Part shown: in pieces, positions 11,388-21,322 of the stretch
Position numbering within the stretch: the first letter of the stretch is position 1
How the letters are laid out: every line of letters begins with the position of its first letter
Source: Unio delphinus
Lineage: Eukaryota; Mollusca; Bivalvia; Unionida; Unionidae
DNA length: 64,000 nucleotides
Assembly (NCBI GenBank): GCA_029339505.1
Contig: JAQISU010000233.1
Span: forward strand, 251,001-315,000
Reading direction: 5' to 3'
Position numbers and translations under genes: made by a program
The notes under the pieces: generated by a model
The model's database searches: none
Told to the model about the DNA's origin: nothing
What the model saw: only the letters and a program-made list of their open reading frames with translations

Positions 11388-13785
11388 GTTACTATCAAGA
11401 CTGAAAGTGCAAGATGGAGCAGAAATAAAGGCGGAAGATCTATACAGTACTTACAAACTCGAATTACTGTGCAAAGGCCTGGAACCATTACAAGATATTC
11501 ATTTATTTGGAAAGTATCTCAAGCATTTATTTCCTGACACAAAGAAACACAGGATTGGATTGAACAAGAGTGGAACAAAATATGTTGGAATTTCCATAAA
11601 ACCATCTGATGCTTTCAAAGATGGATGTCAGAATTTGTCTCAGCAGGAGCGTATAGACTTGATAAGAGGTGAACTTCAAGAGACATACAAACTTAATGAA
11701 GTTGAACCGGGTTTAGTAGAATGTTTGGTAGCAGCAAGATTCTCATGCAACGGAGTTCCAATTTTCAAACATTTGACATTTCGAGAAAATGATTGGATCT
11801 TGAAAATTTCTGGCAAGGAAGTAGATTTAAAGAGTTTATGCATTAATAATGAATATGTATGCAGTAGGGATGGAATACAGGCAGTGTGTCAGCAAGTCGA
11901 AAGTGTTAATCTGTGTGAAGGAACAGGACTAACCAAATCAGTTATATGTAAAAGAAATCACTTTGTTGAGACATTGGCCTCTGAAAAGACAGGTGAAATA
12001 AATAAGACAATGAGATCAGTATATTGTCTGCGTGTCATAAAATATCTTGCCCAAGGGTCTAAGGCATGTAGGGCTTGTCAAAAACTGATAGTCAAAGAAA
12101 GTAAGAACACGGAAGATGTAGTGGAAGAAAATGAAGATAATAAGGCACTCAAAGGATGTCGTAAAAAAGTAACATCGGAAGATTTTAAGAATCTTATTCC
12201 AAATGCCTCCACTGAATTGTTAGACCTACTGTTATGTCTAGCAAAAAATTGTGCTGTAAAGGATCCAAGAGGTCATCGATGGAGTAAGAAGGTAATTTCA
12301 GTTTGTTTAGACTTATACACAAGAAGTCCACAGGCATATAAAAGCATACGAGACAGTAACATACTTGTATTACCATCTCCAAGTACTGTACTTCTTTACA
12401 AGAACAACATACAGCATCATGTAGGGTTTCAAGATGATATTTTCAACTGGATGTATTCAGAAGCAAATAGATTAAATGTTCCTGTTCAGGGCTTAACAGG
12501 TGGTATTGTTTTTGATGAGATGTCCATTCAAGAAGATCTACAGATTGCCAAAAATGGGGATCTAATTGAACTTGTTGGTTTTTCAGATTATGGAGATGAA
12601 GGCAATGTCATCAAAACCCTAAAAGATGGAAAGCAAATGAAGTCGTTAGGTAATTATGCATTGCAGATGGTGTTCCTAGGGCTTACTGGTTTTCGATTTC
12701 CATTTGCACACTTCATCACCAGACGAGCCCAGGCATCAGAATTATATACATTGTTCTGGGGAGCAGTAGACAAACTATCTGTCTATGGATTTACTACTGC
12801 TTATGTAAAGATGGATGGTGCCCAATCCAATCGCTCATTTATGCATATGCATGGAATTAATATGAGTTCAATGAACCTTAATGTGACAAGCCCGGTAAAT
12901 CCTGATCAAACAGTCATATTTACTATGGATTACTCACATGTCATCAAGAAAATACGAAACAATATTATGAAAAGTGGGATCAAAAAAGGCTGCACTAGAA
13001 ATCTGGAACTGCCAGACAAGAACAACATTCAATGGCAGATGTGGGTTGATGCCTTTAACTGGGATAAGACAACCCCATTGCAAATACACAGAGCCTTAGC
13101 ACAAGTACACATATATCCAAATGCCATGGAAAAGATGAGAAACCATCTGGCTGAAGAGGTTCTAAATGATGACATGTTAAACCTTATGACTCAGTACCAA
13201 GCTTCATTGGGACAGAATGGAGCCTCGCTCTCAGGGGCAATAGACCTGTTAAAGCATACATCAAGACTGATAAGAAATTTTCATGATCAAAGACCCATAT
13301 CTCAGGCAAATGACATGAGGCTGCATGAGAACCTGGAAATCCTTCATTGGTTCAAGAGATGGGAGGAAACCATAGCCATAAGAAGTGATGTCACATCAAC
13401 TGCAAAGTCAAAGAAACTTCTATCGCGTCAGTGCATTGAAGACCTATATGCATGCATTTTAGGCTTTGACCAATTATGTAGAAAAGTCATAAACATGTCA
13501 TAGCATATTACACCAGCCCAAATTAATTCTGACGTTGTAGAAAATGAATTTTGTCAACAAAGGGCAACATACAATGGGCCCAACTCCCATCCAAATGCAC
13601 TCCAATACAGAAGAAACCTCAATAACATTATTCTAGGACAGAGCAGTTTGTCAAGGAAAGGTAATGCTGGTACAAAACGTGCTAATGCTACATCATATGC
13701 CTTTAATAATCCACAACCACTGAGGAAAAAAACTAGAAAAAGCCTCCATCCACACATTACTGAAGTAAGACCCATAAGACTGTAG
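11388..13785 (+). CDS. P-element/THAP9-like transposase with RFX-like winged helix; in-frame TAG at 13501
   Basis: Cut-and-paste DDE transposase acting in the nucleus on the element ends. The exon starts after acceptor CTTCACATTTCAG. With the TIR leader the protein would be about 814 residues. Residues 34-87 resemble an RFX DNA-binding domain (FGKYLKHLFP, then KYVGISIK). A P-type block follows (HRWSKKVISVCLDLYTRSPQ, LPSPSTV). RNase-H-like motifs are VFDEMSI (D391), VKMDGAQSN (D492) and DYSHVIKKIRNN (D530). A TAG at 13501-13503 (codon 721) stops the frame, yet the same frame continues with VENEFCQQR (E734, likely the last catalytic acid) and LNNIILGQ to a final TAG at 13783. No THAP zinc finger is present; the RFX-like domain appears to replace it. 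An ATG at 11254 in the same frame would read through the acceptor and give an unlikely AT-rich N terminus. Confidence 0.85.
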
Positions 13786-14782
13786 ACATACTAATAGTCA
13801 CGATACTGCATTCACACAGCTAGATAGTCACTTGATCATTTGACTGAAGAAGATTGGGATAGACATGATCTCTCAGTCAATTAGCTAAATAATGCTAATT
13901 TGTTTCAATTCCTTAATCACTCTTGATCTTGTGGACAGTGAGAGTGTAAATGGTGTTGACATGAGAAGGTAGAATGTTACAACTTTAAAATTAAATATGG
14001 ACATGTTGAAATTCTGTTAAATTATGTTATTATATTGTGACTTAAATTATGTTGTATACATGTAATTGATATTTTTTGTGCTATAAATCATCATAATTGC
14101 TTCACAATTATCGTTTTGTTTAAATATCAAATTAAGATTGACTAATTGTAATCTTAATCATGCATTACATTGGGCTATTTGTTTAAGCATAACTTAACAT
14201 GAAATGACCAGCAAAATATGGTATTTTTGTTCATTTAGATTAAGCACTACAAGTCAATCAATGTACTGGTAGCATAAGTATCAACACTTGTCCCTGTGGT
14301 AAATTATAACTTAATTATTCCTCGATTATGTGGCATTACAACTTGTGTGATTACCAACTGAATTCCTGGCAGCACTAATTTCTGATATTTCACACTTGTT
14401 TCAGATTTCAAATATGGTTACTTTACAAATCAACAGTGTATATGTCCCCAACTAAAAGTCTGAATTTTGGGGGTATTTCCATTTAGGCAATACATACACT
14501 GGATCAAATATTGTTCCATATATTCTATATTCTACATTCAGTCAAAAATTATTAACTGCAAGTGCTCATTCTATTATTTGGATAGTATAGTATAAGGTTT
14601 CATGTCTGTCACCTGGGCATAACCTATATGTGTATTAAGTCCCCCGGGTCATATTTATTAACATTTGTGTAAATCATTACAAACTGCAAGTACATTTTAT
14701 AGATGAACACATACGACTTGTAGTGGTTGTATTTTCATACCATCCTAACCCCTTGCCTAGATAACAGCAAATGTGTAACATT
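13786..14782. other. Spacer between convergent transposase and helicase genes
   Basis: AT-rich and without a supported ORF. It probably holds the 3' ends of both genes. A further 3' exon of the helicase could lie here if the GTAAGT donor at 14789-14794 is used, but I could not recognise one. Confidence 0.5.
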
Positions 14783-15548
14783 TCACAAACTTACAAACCT
14801 GGCTCTATGGCAGCATGAAAAGTCCTCTACCTCAGGAACTGATGACTGATTACAAAAGACATGGATCTTTTCTGGTTGTTGGATGAAAGCATCTTTGCTA
14901 AAATTAATCACTCGAAGACCACTGAGTGTACGCACCCGTCCAAGAGCAACAGCCAGTTGGCCAGGTTGAGAGATCTGTCTGCAGTCAATTTCAACTCTAA
15001 GTGGAGAGAGAAAAATAGCATTTCTTTATTTGTTTTGATTAGTAATTTACACACTCTTTATGTTCATTTCATTTTGTGAAAGGGATATTATATACAAGCA
15101 AGAGAAATAAAAATCAATTTAGTGTTGTGTATGCAAAGAAGGATGTCAAACATCAAAACAAATATATCCCACAAAATCTCTATTTCTTAAAAGAGGTATG
15201 AATTACAAATTACTAATACATATTCATTATACTTAATGAAGAATTAATAAAGTTAACCTGCTGTTTAAATGAGAATAGTAAAACAAGCAGAAATAAAAAA
15301 TAGTTTATGTTACAACTTTTTAAATAAATTATCCAACAAACCTGTCGAGTGTCATTCCTTGAGACTTGTGAATGGTCAGTGCAAATCCCAGCTTCAATGG
15401 TAATTGAATTCTCTCTGCTAGATTTACTTTTTTTCTGGGACTGTATACTGTGAAGATAACATTGATAGTAATAAAAAGAAGAATTAACAAATCCCCAAAT
15501 GTATTGAACTTATTTATAATACTGATATTTTCAATTCTTGCTAACAGT

Positions 15549-15615
<67 letters not shown>

Positions 15616-17001
15616 ATGGTATAAACCTTTTGGATATCTTTGTTATTTTTTAATTTTAGTTTGCTTTGGTAATGGATAACACTTTATGCTTAAAAATGCA
15701 AAAACATTATCCACATTTACACTTATTCTGAAAGCAAAGGTTGTGAACAGTATGTCCTGCATGTGCGTATATTGTGTTGTTTTACTGTGCTATGCTTTTA
15801 ATTTGAATGTAACTGTATTATTACATGGTTTTTAAAACATTAAATTATTAAGGTTGCTAACATGTTCAAAGTTTAAATTTACATGCTACATTTTTTGTTT
15901 CAATGAATATTACTTTAGATGTCATTTCTTATGATTGAACAAGAACTTATTTGTATGAAATTTCTAAACGAGCACATTTTATTAATAATGTTCTTAAATA
16001 AAGCACTTACCTGTGAATGACATTTTGGGAATTGTAGCTGTCAATTTAATCTCCTGAAAGAACACCGTCACACCATCTTCTTCACAGTTCACTACTTGAC
16101 CCTGTGAACCATTCACTAGGGTGTCAGATATGTTTCGTATCAAAACTACAGGGCATTTCTTTTTCAACCAAAGCCTCTGTGGAGCCAATAAGGTGGAGAT
16201 ATATTTTTTCTCACCAGCATCCTCAGCAACATATTCAAATAAATCTCCTTCCATTTTCAATATCTGATGTCTGTTGTAATCATCCGCCATCTGATTAGTA
16301 GCAAAAAGTTTAAGGCTAGACATCCCATCGTCTGCTAGGGGTCTAGACAACTGGTCCATTAATGAAATGGTGTCCTCACCAATTTCTTTTTTGGCTCCAG
16401 ATAGTTCAGCTATAGCATTGATTAACTCATATTGAGTTTGCCTCACAATATCCTTTAAAAAAACTCTGTGTACAAACACCATGTCAAACAAATCGGATTC
16501 AAAACAATAACTGCCATCATCATCGTACAAGATATTCCTCATAGGTGGCAACTGGAAGAAATCTCCACAAAAAATAATCTGCATCCCACCAAATAATTTT
16601 GATGGGTCCTTTAAGGAACAAATAGATTCCAAGTTCTCAAAATGTCGCTTACTAAACATTGAGACTTCATCTACTATTAACACATCAGCAGATTTTATTT
16701 TCTCATAAGTGGTTTTCATGTTGCTCTTTGTTGTAATGAAATGACATATTTCTTTACATGTTAGCCTCCCATCTCCAATTCCAGACCACCTATGTATTGT
16801 CTCTGCACACATGCTGGAAGGATAATTGGTGCATGCAATGCCAGTAGTACATGTTAAATATACAATTTTGCCTTCCTCTCTTAAATATTTTACACATTCT
16901 TGTAGCAAGAAGGTTTTCCCTGTACCTGCCTGCCCTCCAATGTACACATTATGGCCATTTTTAATGAGACAAAATGCCTCATTTTGCTTTAAATTAAACA
17001 T
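14783..17001 (-). CDS. PIF1-type DNA helicase, three exons, transposon cargo
   Basis: ATP-dependent 5'-3' helicase of superfamily 1B. Exons read on the minus strand: 17001-16011, 15447-15342 and 14996-14783. All junctions are GT-AG and in phase, giving about 436 residues. Walker A is GGQAGTGKTF (residues 21-30), Walker B is VLIVDEVSM, motif III is GDFFQLPP, then IVRQT. Exon 2 gives LGFALTIHKSQGMTLDR and exon 3 gives VALGRVRTLSGLRV, the usual C-terminal core motifs. The start ATG at 17001 lies directly before the conserved KQNEAF; an in-frame TAG is nine bases upstream. A strong GTAAGT donor at 14794-14789 might replace the TGA at 14783-14785 and add an exon. No HUH-Rep domain is nearby, so this is not a Helitron. 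The reading frame is intact, unlike its neighbours. It may assist replication or repair during transposition (inference). Confidence 0.9.
15551..15616. repeat. (CT)n(AT)n microsatellite in helicase intron 1
   Basis: About 48 bp of CT dinucleotides followed by AT dinucleotides, inside the intron between helicase exons 1 and 2. Confidence 0.95.
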
Positions 17002-17783
17002 GATTGTCTACTTCTTACAAGTATTTTCTTAAAACAAATTTTACTGATGAAGTTTAAAACATGTTACCTAAGTATGTTAATTTCAAATATGCCACATGCA
17101 ACCTGAACTTTTAAATGATTCAACCACATCCCATTGCAGTTGAGTAAATTGACAATACATATTTATAATAAAGAATTCAAAAGAGAAGCATGTGGAAATG
17201 TCATTCAAAATTAATAAAATGCCTAGAACCAAACTAAGTGAAAATAACTGCTTCTTATTTAAAATGTATAAAAGTACAATACAGTGTTTCAAACAAAATG
17301 CCTCACTATGCCTTGTACAAAATAACCACTTTTGGTGTTAAAAGAAGCTGGCAGAAGATTGTCTGCTAATGAATACGTCAGAAAGCATTTATAATCATAC
17401 GTTACGAAAATAAAGTCTTGTCAAAAGAAAACCCAATAAACAATGTTGATCAGAAACTGAAGATATGATGTACACAAAAAAATGTATGCATATATTCATT
17501 GACCAAAGCTTTTCAAGTTTTGTAACACGTTTAAAGCTGACTGCATCCCGCGATATGCCAAAATAGTGTAAGTCTATAAGTGCCGAAAATTCCGATTGTG
17601 ATACTAAAACTAAAACACGATCATCACACAAAGTTGTTAATTAATTTATACAAATAAGTATCTGCAATACTAAATTTATACTCTCATTAAGTTAACATAT
17701 TCGAATTAATTATAACATAATGTGATCATGCTAATACCTATTTTTGCCGTGATACACAATAATCTGCATCGTGAAACAGACGC
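17002..17783. other. Transposon spacer between helicase and right TIR
   Basis: No gene recognised. It is the expected 5' UTR or intron region for transcripts entering from the right TIR on the minus strand. Confidence 0.5.
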
Positions 17784-17990
17784 TGTGCATTGATGTTATT
17801 TAAGTATAACCTTTTGAGCCAATCATATTTCGGCGTTGACGTGTGTGCCGCATAGTTTAACTGTTTTGAAAATAGAGTCGATTGCTTAACTTTTGTGCAG
17901 TGAAGAAGAAAATGTCTAATTATTCCATGGAACAGGATTTCTAAAGTTGAATCAAGTTAATGGTAAGTAAAAACTTACTTTTGCATTTAC

Positions 17991-18037
17991 CACTGTTCTG
18001 TAATTGAAGAAGGCATACGTCGTAGAGTCGCAAACAT
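17991..18037 (-). CDS. TIR-encoded leader exon (right copy), candidate first exon of the SAP/PHD gene
   Basis: Identical to the left leader exon. It ends CAGTG before donor GTAAAT (or CAAAA before GTAAGT a few bases further), leaving two bases. The SAP/PHD exon begins with a single G at 11222 before codon ACT, so the join restores a codon and an open frame. The intron would be about 6.8 kb and span the helicase on the same strand and the transposase on the other. Predicted only. Confidence 0.55.
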
Positions 18038-18299
18038 GGTAAATCTAGCTCTTTTCACCGGTTGTCAAAGTTGCTCGCACTTGTCCACAGATGAAAAATT
18101 CGCGAAAATCGCACGTTTCGGAAGCCGTAACTTTAGTTTGGTACAACGTAGAACAGTCAATGATGGCTTGATGAATAGAAAAATATCTCAGGAGTAAAAC
18201 AAGCCATAGAGAATGGTCGTGTGCTTTTAAATAAAGAAATAGCAGAATGAAATCGAGGGTCATGGGTAGAACCAAGTGTTCGGAAGTTACGAACCTTCT

Positions 18300-18310
18300 C
18301 TTTTTATATA
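18300..18310 (-). promoter_or_regulatory. TATA box inside right TIR, pointing inward
   Basis: TATATAAAAAG on the minus strand, the mirror of 5220-5230, about 260 bp upstream of the leader ATG. Confidence 0.55.
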
Positions 18311-18467
18311 GTAATATAGAGGGGGTCATATGTCTGAATGGGTCATGGGGGTACTCTAAGGTATTTTTCTCACTCTGTATGTTTTTTTCCCTTTAAATTA
18401 TTATTTTTTTCTTCACATCAAGCTCGCGTCGAGCACCTGTGTTTACCAGTACGTGGGCTCATGTTTG

Positions 18468-18537
<70 letters not shown>

Positions 18538-19022
18538 TTATTTCGATTATCAATTATAATCGATCATCAGTTGGTCGAGCAGATAATTGATTGTGAACTC
18601 TATAATCAATTGTGTGTAAAAGTGAGACTACTTTTTAGGTATATGCAAAGCACAAAGTTTAGTAAAACTCCCAGCATCTAAAGTTGAACTGAAATGTATT
18701 AATTCCCTTCACAACTACAAATATGAAACCTTATGATTCATAATTAGGAACATATAGTCATTTTTACATGGTCAAGTTGTTAAATTGTCGAGTTAATACA
18801 TTTAAACACATTTTGTTGATTTGTTTCAGTCAAATTGCAACATCTTTTGTAGTATTTATAAACAATGACAAACAAGAAAAACATGTTCTTCTATACTTTA
18901 AATTATAGACACATCACATGTGATCGAAAGAATTTCACGGGATTTTAGCAGTATTTCAGTTACATATGACTGATCAGCCATAAAAAGTTGCGTTAATTTA
19001 ACAAAGTTGTAGAACAAAAGTA

Positions 19023-19230
19023 ACACATAATGTAATATTATTGTCAGGTTAAAGTATACATGTCATAAAAATAGATTACTCCTGTACATTTATAAACATA
19101 ATGAACTCTTGTTCAAAGATATAACTGTTTAACAAAAATTAAAGTTTGCTTTTAGTAACCGATTATTATCGATGATCAGTTGGTTAAGGGGAACCGATTA
19201 TCGATTATGAATTTCTGACCGATTCCCATC
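19023..19230. other. Flank between the transposon and the tetranucleotide repeat
   Basis: No ORF. At 19160-19215 a phrase with ATCGATGATCAGTTGGTTA resembles a right-TIR segment (ATCGATCATCAGTTGGTCG near 18560), hinting at an older related repeat. Confidence 0.4.
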
Positions 19231-19275
19231 ACTATCTATCTATCTATCTATCTATCTACCTACCTACCTACCTAC

Positions 19276-19353
<78 letters not shown>
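19231..19353. repeat. (TATC)n tetranucleotide microsatellite
   Basis: About 120 bp of TATC units with a short TACC block inside. It lies where the 5' LTR of the adjacent retrotransposon would be expected. Confidence 0.97.
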
Positions 19354-19559
19354 GATAACGAAGGGTCAGGGAACCAGACTAGTACAACAGTGTGCCCAAT
19401 TCAAGGTCAAGTGGGCGTTGCGTAAACTCGGTAATACACAAGTCTAATTGTACGGCGAACAATAGTTCTGGCGGTGACTTCAGTCCCAAGGAATCAAACA
19501 AAGCGAATCATTTTGGGCAAAACAAATACTAGGAAGGTACCGAACGATTTAGGAAAGAA

Positions 19560-20669
19560 AAAGAACATGACAAATTCGATGGCAAAAACGTGGAATGGCA
19601 AGATTATATTGTATATTTTGAGCTAGTTGCTTATTGGGATAATTGGAATAAAATTGAAAGGGCACAAGAACTCAGAGGCGTAGCGGGGGGGGGGGGGTGA
19701 CCAGGGGGGTACATATGTCCCCGGCGCCATACTAGTGGGGGCGCCAAAATGGGCTTTGAAATAGGTTGTAACGGGTAATGGAGATTTTATTGATGAAAAT
19801 AATGAGTTTCAGAGTTGAGGGTGGGTAGAATGAATATTGTCCCCGGGCGCCAAACACTCTAGCTACGCCTCTGCAACAACTTGCAATGAGTTTAAGAGGA
19901 GTAGCACAACGGTTACTAGGTGATTTAGACCAAACTTAAATAGGAGACTATGCCTATCTTAAAGGTGCTTTAGAACAAAGATTTAGTCAAATTGAAAGGG
20001 AAACTGCTTATAGATGCGAATGTAGAAATAGACGAAGACAAAAATAGGAATCCGCTGCTGACTATGGGAAGACATATTAATAGATCAACTAGGGAAGACA
20101 TATTGATAGATCAATATATATGTGGGCTAGGAAGTCAGGAAATTAGAAAGCATGTTCAATTTGGGCATCCTAAAACTCTAGATGATGCAATGGCTAGTGC
20201 CATTGCGTTTGAGGCCTTTGAAGGGACTTGGCCAAATTTACAGAAACCTGTAAATAAGGAGATCCCCGTTAGAGCCCTTAGGTCTGAACAGGACCTGTCC
20301 CAAACCAATACCGAGACAGGTAATCAGAAAGAAAGTAAAGACAGTGACACGCGATCGAATATTGATAACCTTACAAGAACAGTTAAATCTCTCCAAGAAT
20401 CTGTGGACACTGTAGCGAAACTGTCGACGGAAAATACAAGACAGATAAATATGGTAATTGGGAATATGCAAAAGATGGATAGGAATACTGCCTATCGAGC
20501 AAAACATCAGACTACCAGAACAAATCAGAATGAGTGTTATACTTGTCATGGATTGGGTCACATGAGTATGGACTGCCCCGCGAAAAAGAACCCGAACAGA
20601 CCTAATAGTATGTTAGATAATCGGGTGAAGCCGGAACAAGCGGCTAAGAATGGTGTAGAGTTAAACTAG
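19560..20669 (+). pseudogene. gag: Ty3/gypsy gag remnant, interrupted by a MITE
   Basis: Gag forms the retrotransposon particle and binds its RNA. From 19560 one frame reads FDGKNVEWQDYIVYF and ends at ERAQEL just before the MITE at 19673; it resumes after 19873 with QQLAMSLRG. A TAA follows within about 20 codons and the frame shifts near 19990. The C-terminal part (19992-20669) has a CCHC zinc knuckle, CYTCHGLGHMSMDC, with the standard 2-4-4 spacing. Not functional. Confidence 0.85.
19673..19873. mobile_element. hAT-type MITE (201 bp) inserted in gag
   Basis: Ends are CAGAGGCGTAGC and its near reverse complement GCTACGCCTCTG. Flanks are CAAGAACT (19665-19672) and CAACAACT (19874-19881), an 8-bp target duplication with one mismatch, as expected for hAT. 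Removing the element restores the gag frame across the junction. The interior has a G tract and no ORF. Confidence 0.88.
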
Positions 20670-20800
20670 AACGGGCTGATCTTGAGGCCAAAAGTTTTTC
20701 CCCCTGTTATGAACGTAATAAGAAGAGTAATAAAGACTCTGCAAGGCCAGCTTTAAGATTAACTGCAATTGCTAAAACCTGTTGGTTTGTTTCTGTCGAC

Positions 20801-21322
20801 GTGTGTAAAACGTCTGTGAAATTTTTAGTAGATACTGGGTCCGCTGTAACACTTATTTCTAAACAAGTATTTGAAAAACTTGAGTCGGGAAAACCTGATT
20901 TAAAACCAGCATGCTCTCATCTAACCGCTGCAGACTTCAAATTTAAGATAGGTGGCAGAACTTTTGAAAGCAACACAATAGTTGCTGATCTAAACGGGCT
21001 ACCTGGAATGATTGGTTTGGATTATCTAGAGAAAAATGAGGCCAACTTAAATTGGAAGAAGGGCATTCTGAAAATTAGAAAACTGAAAATCAGATTGGAA
21101 AGGGAAAATAGTTTTTCCTGTGCAAGAATACATGTAACGGACTCGATCGCTATCCCTCCAAAATCAAATATGTTTGTTAAAGGAAACGTACAGGGAGAAT
21201 GGGAAATAACCGAAGAAGGCATCGTCGAACCTATCAAACAATTTTCCGAAGAAACTGGTTTGATTTCGCCTAAGTCTGTAGTAAAACCCAAGAATTCGGA
21301 AGTGGTTTTTTTCCGTAGTTAA
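20801..21322 (+). pseudogene. Retrotransposon aspartic protease domain
   Basis: FLVDTGSAVTLIS gives the catalytic DTG-type motif, and GMIGLDYLEK fits the second conserved region (normally ILGxD). This is the N-terminal part of pol. The frame ends after a T7 run at about 21305, beyond which another frame continues the linker into RT, so an indel in the homopolymer separates protease from RT. Confidence 0.85.

Larger units (their letters stand above)
4558..19022. mobile_element. 14.5-kb multi-gene DNA transposon, P-element/THAP9-like, long TIRs
   Basis: The sequence from 4558 reappears in reverse complement ending at 19022. The inverted similarity continues for about 1.2 kb on each side and stops sharply at 5746 and 17784. 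Between the repeats lie an SGNH-like frame, a SAP/PHD gene, a P-type transposase and a PIF1-like helicase. A P-type transposase inside matching inverted repeats makes this a class II element. P-superfamily elements usually leave an 8-bp target duplication; I could not see one here, and the left edge touches a CT microsatellite, so the outer ends are accurate to the last shared base only. The coding units are damaged (one stop in the transposase, frame breaks in SGNH and PHD), so this copy is probably not autonomous. Alternatives such as Helitron, Maverick/Polinton and KDZ do not fit: there are no HUH-Rep, polymerase-B or KDZ-type sequences. Confidence 0.88.
17784..19022 (-). repeat. Right terminal inverted repeat (1239 bp)
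   Basis: Reverse complement of 4558-5746. It contains an expanded (TA)n at 18473-18534 followed by about 25 bp absent from the left copy. It carries the same TATA box (18300-18310) and leader exon (18037-17991) pointing inward on the minus strand. Confidence 0.95.

Noticed and set aside
12194..12382. Minus ORF inside the transposase gene, and plus ORFs inside the SAP/PHD gene
   Set aside because: Opposite-strand shadows of frames with clear domain content.
14783..17001. Helitron interpretation because of the PIF1 helicase
   Set aside because: No HUH replication initiator, no 3' hairpin-CTRR end, and the unit is enclosed by long inverted repeats with a P-type transposase.
4558..19022. Maverick/Polinton or KDZ-type giant transposon
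   Set aside because: No polymerase B, retroviral-type integrase, ATPase or capsid genes, and no KDZ transposase pattern was seen.
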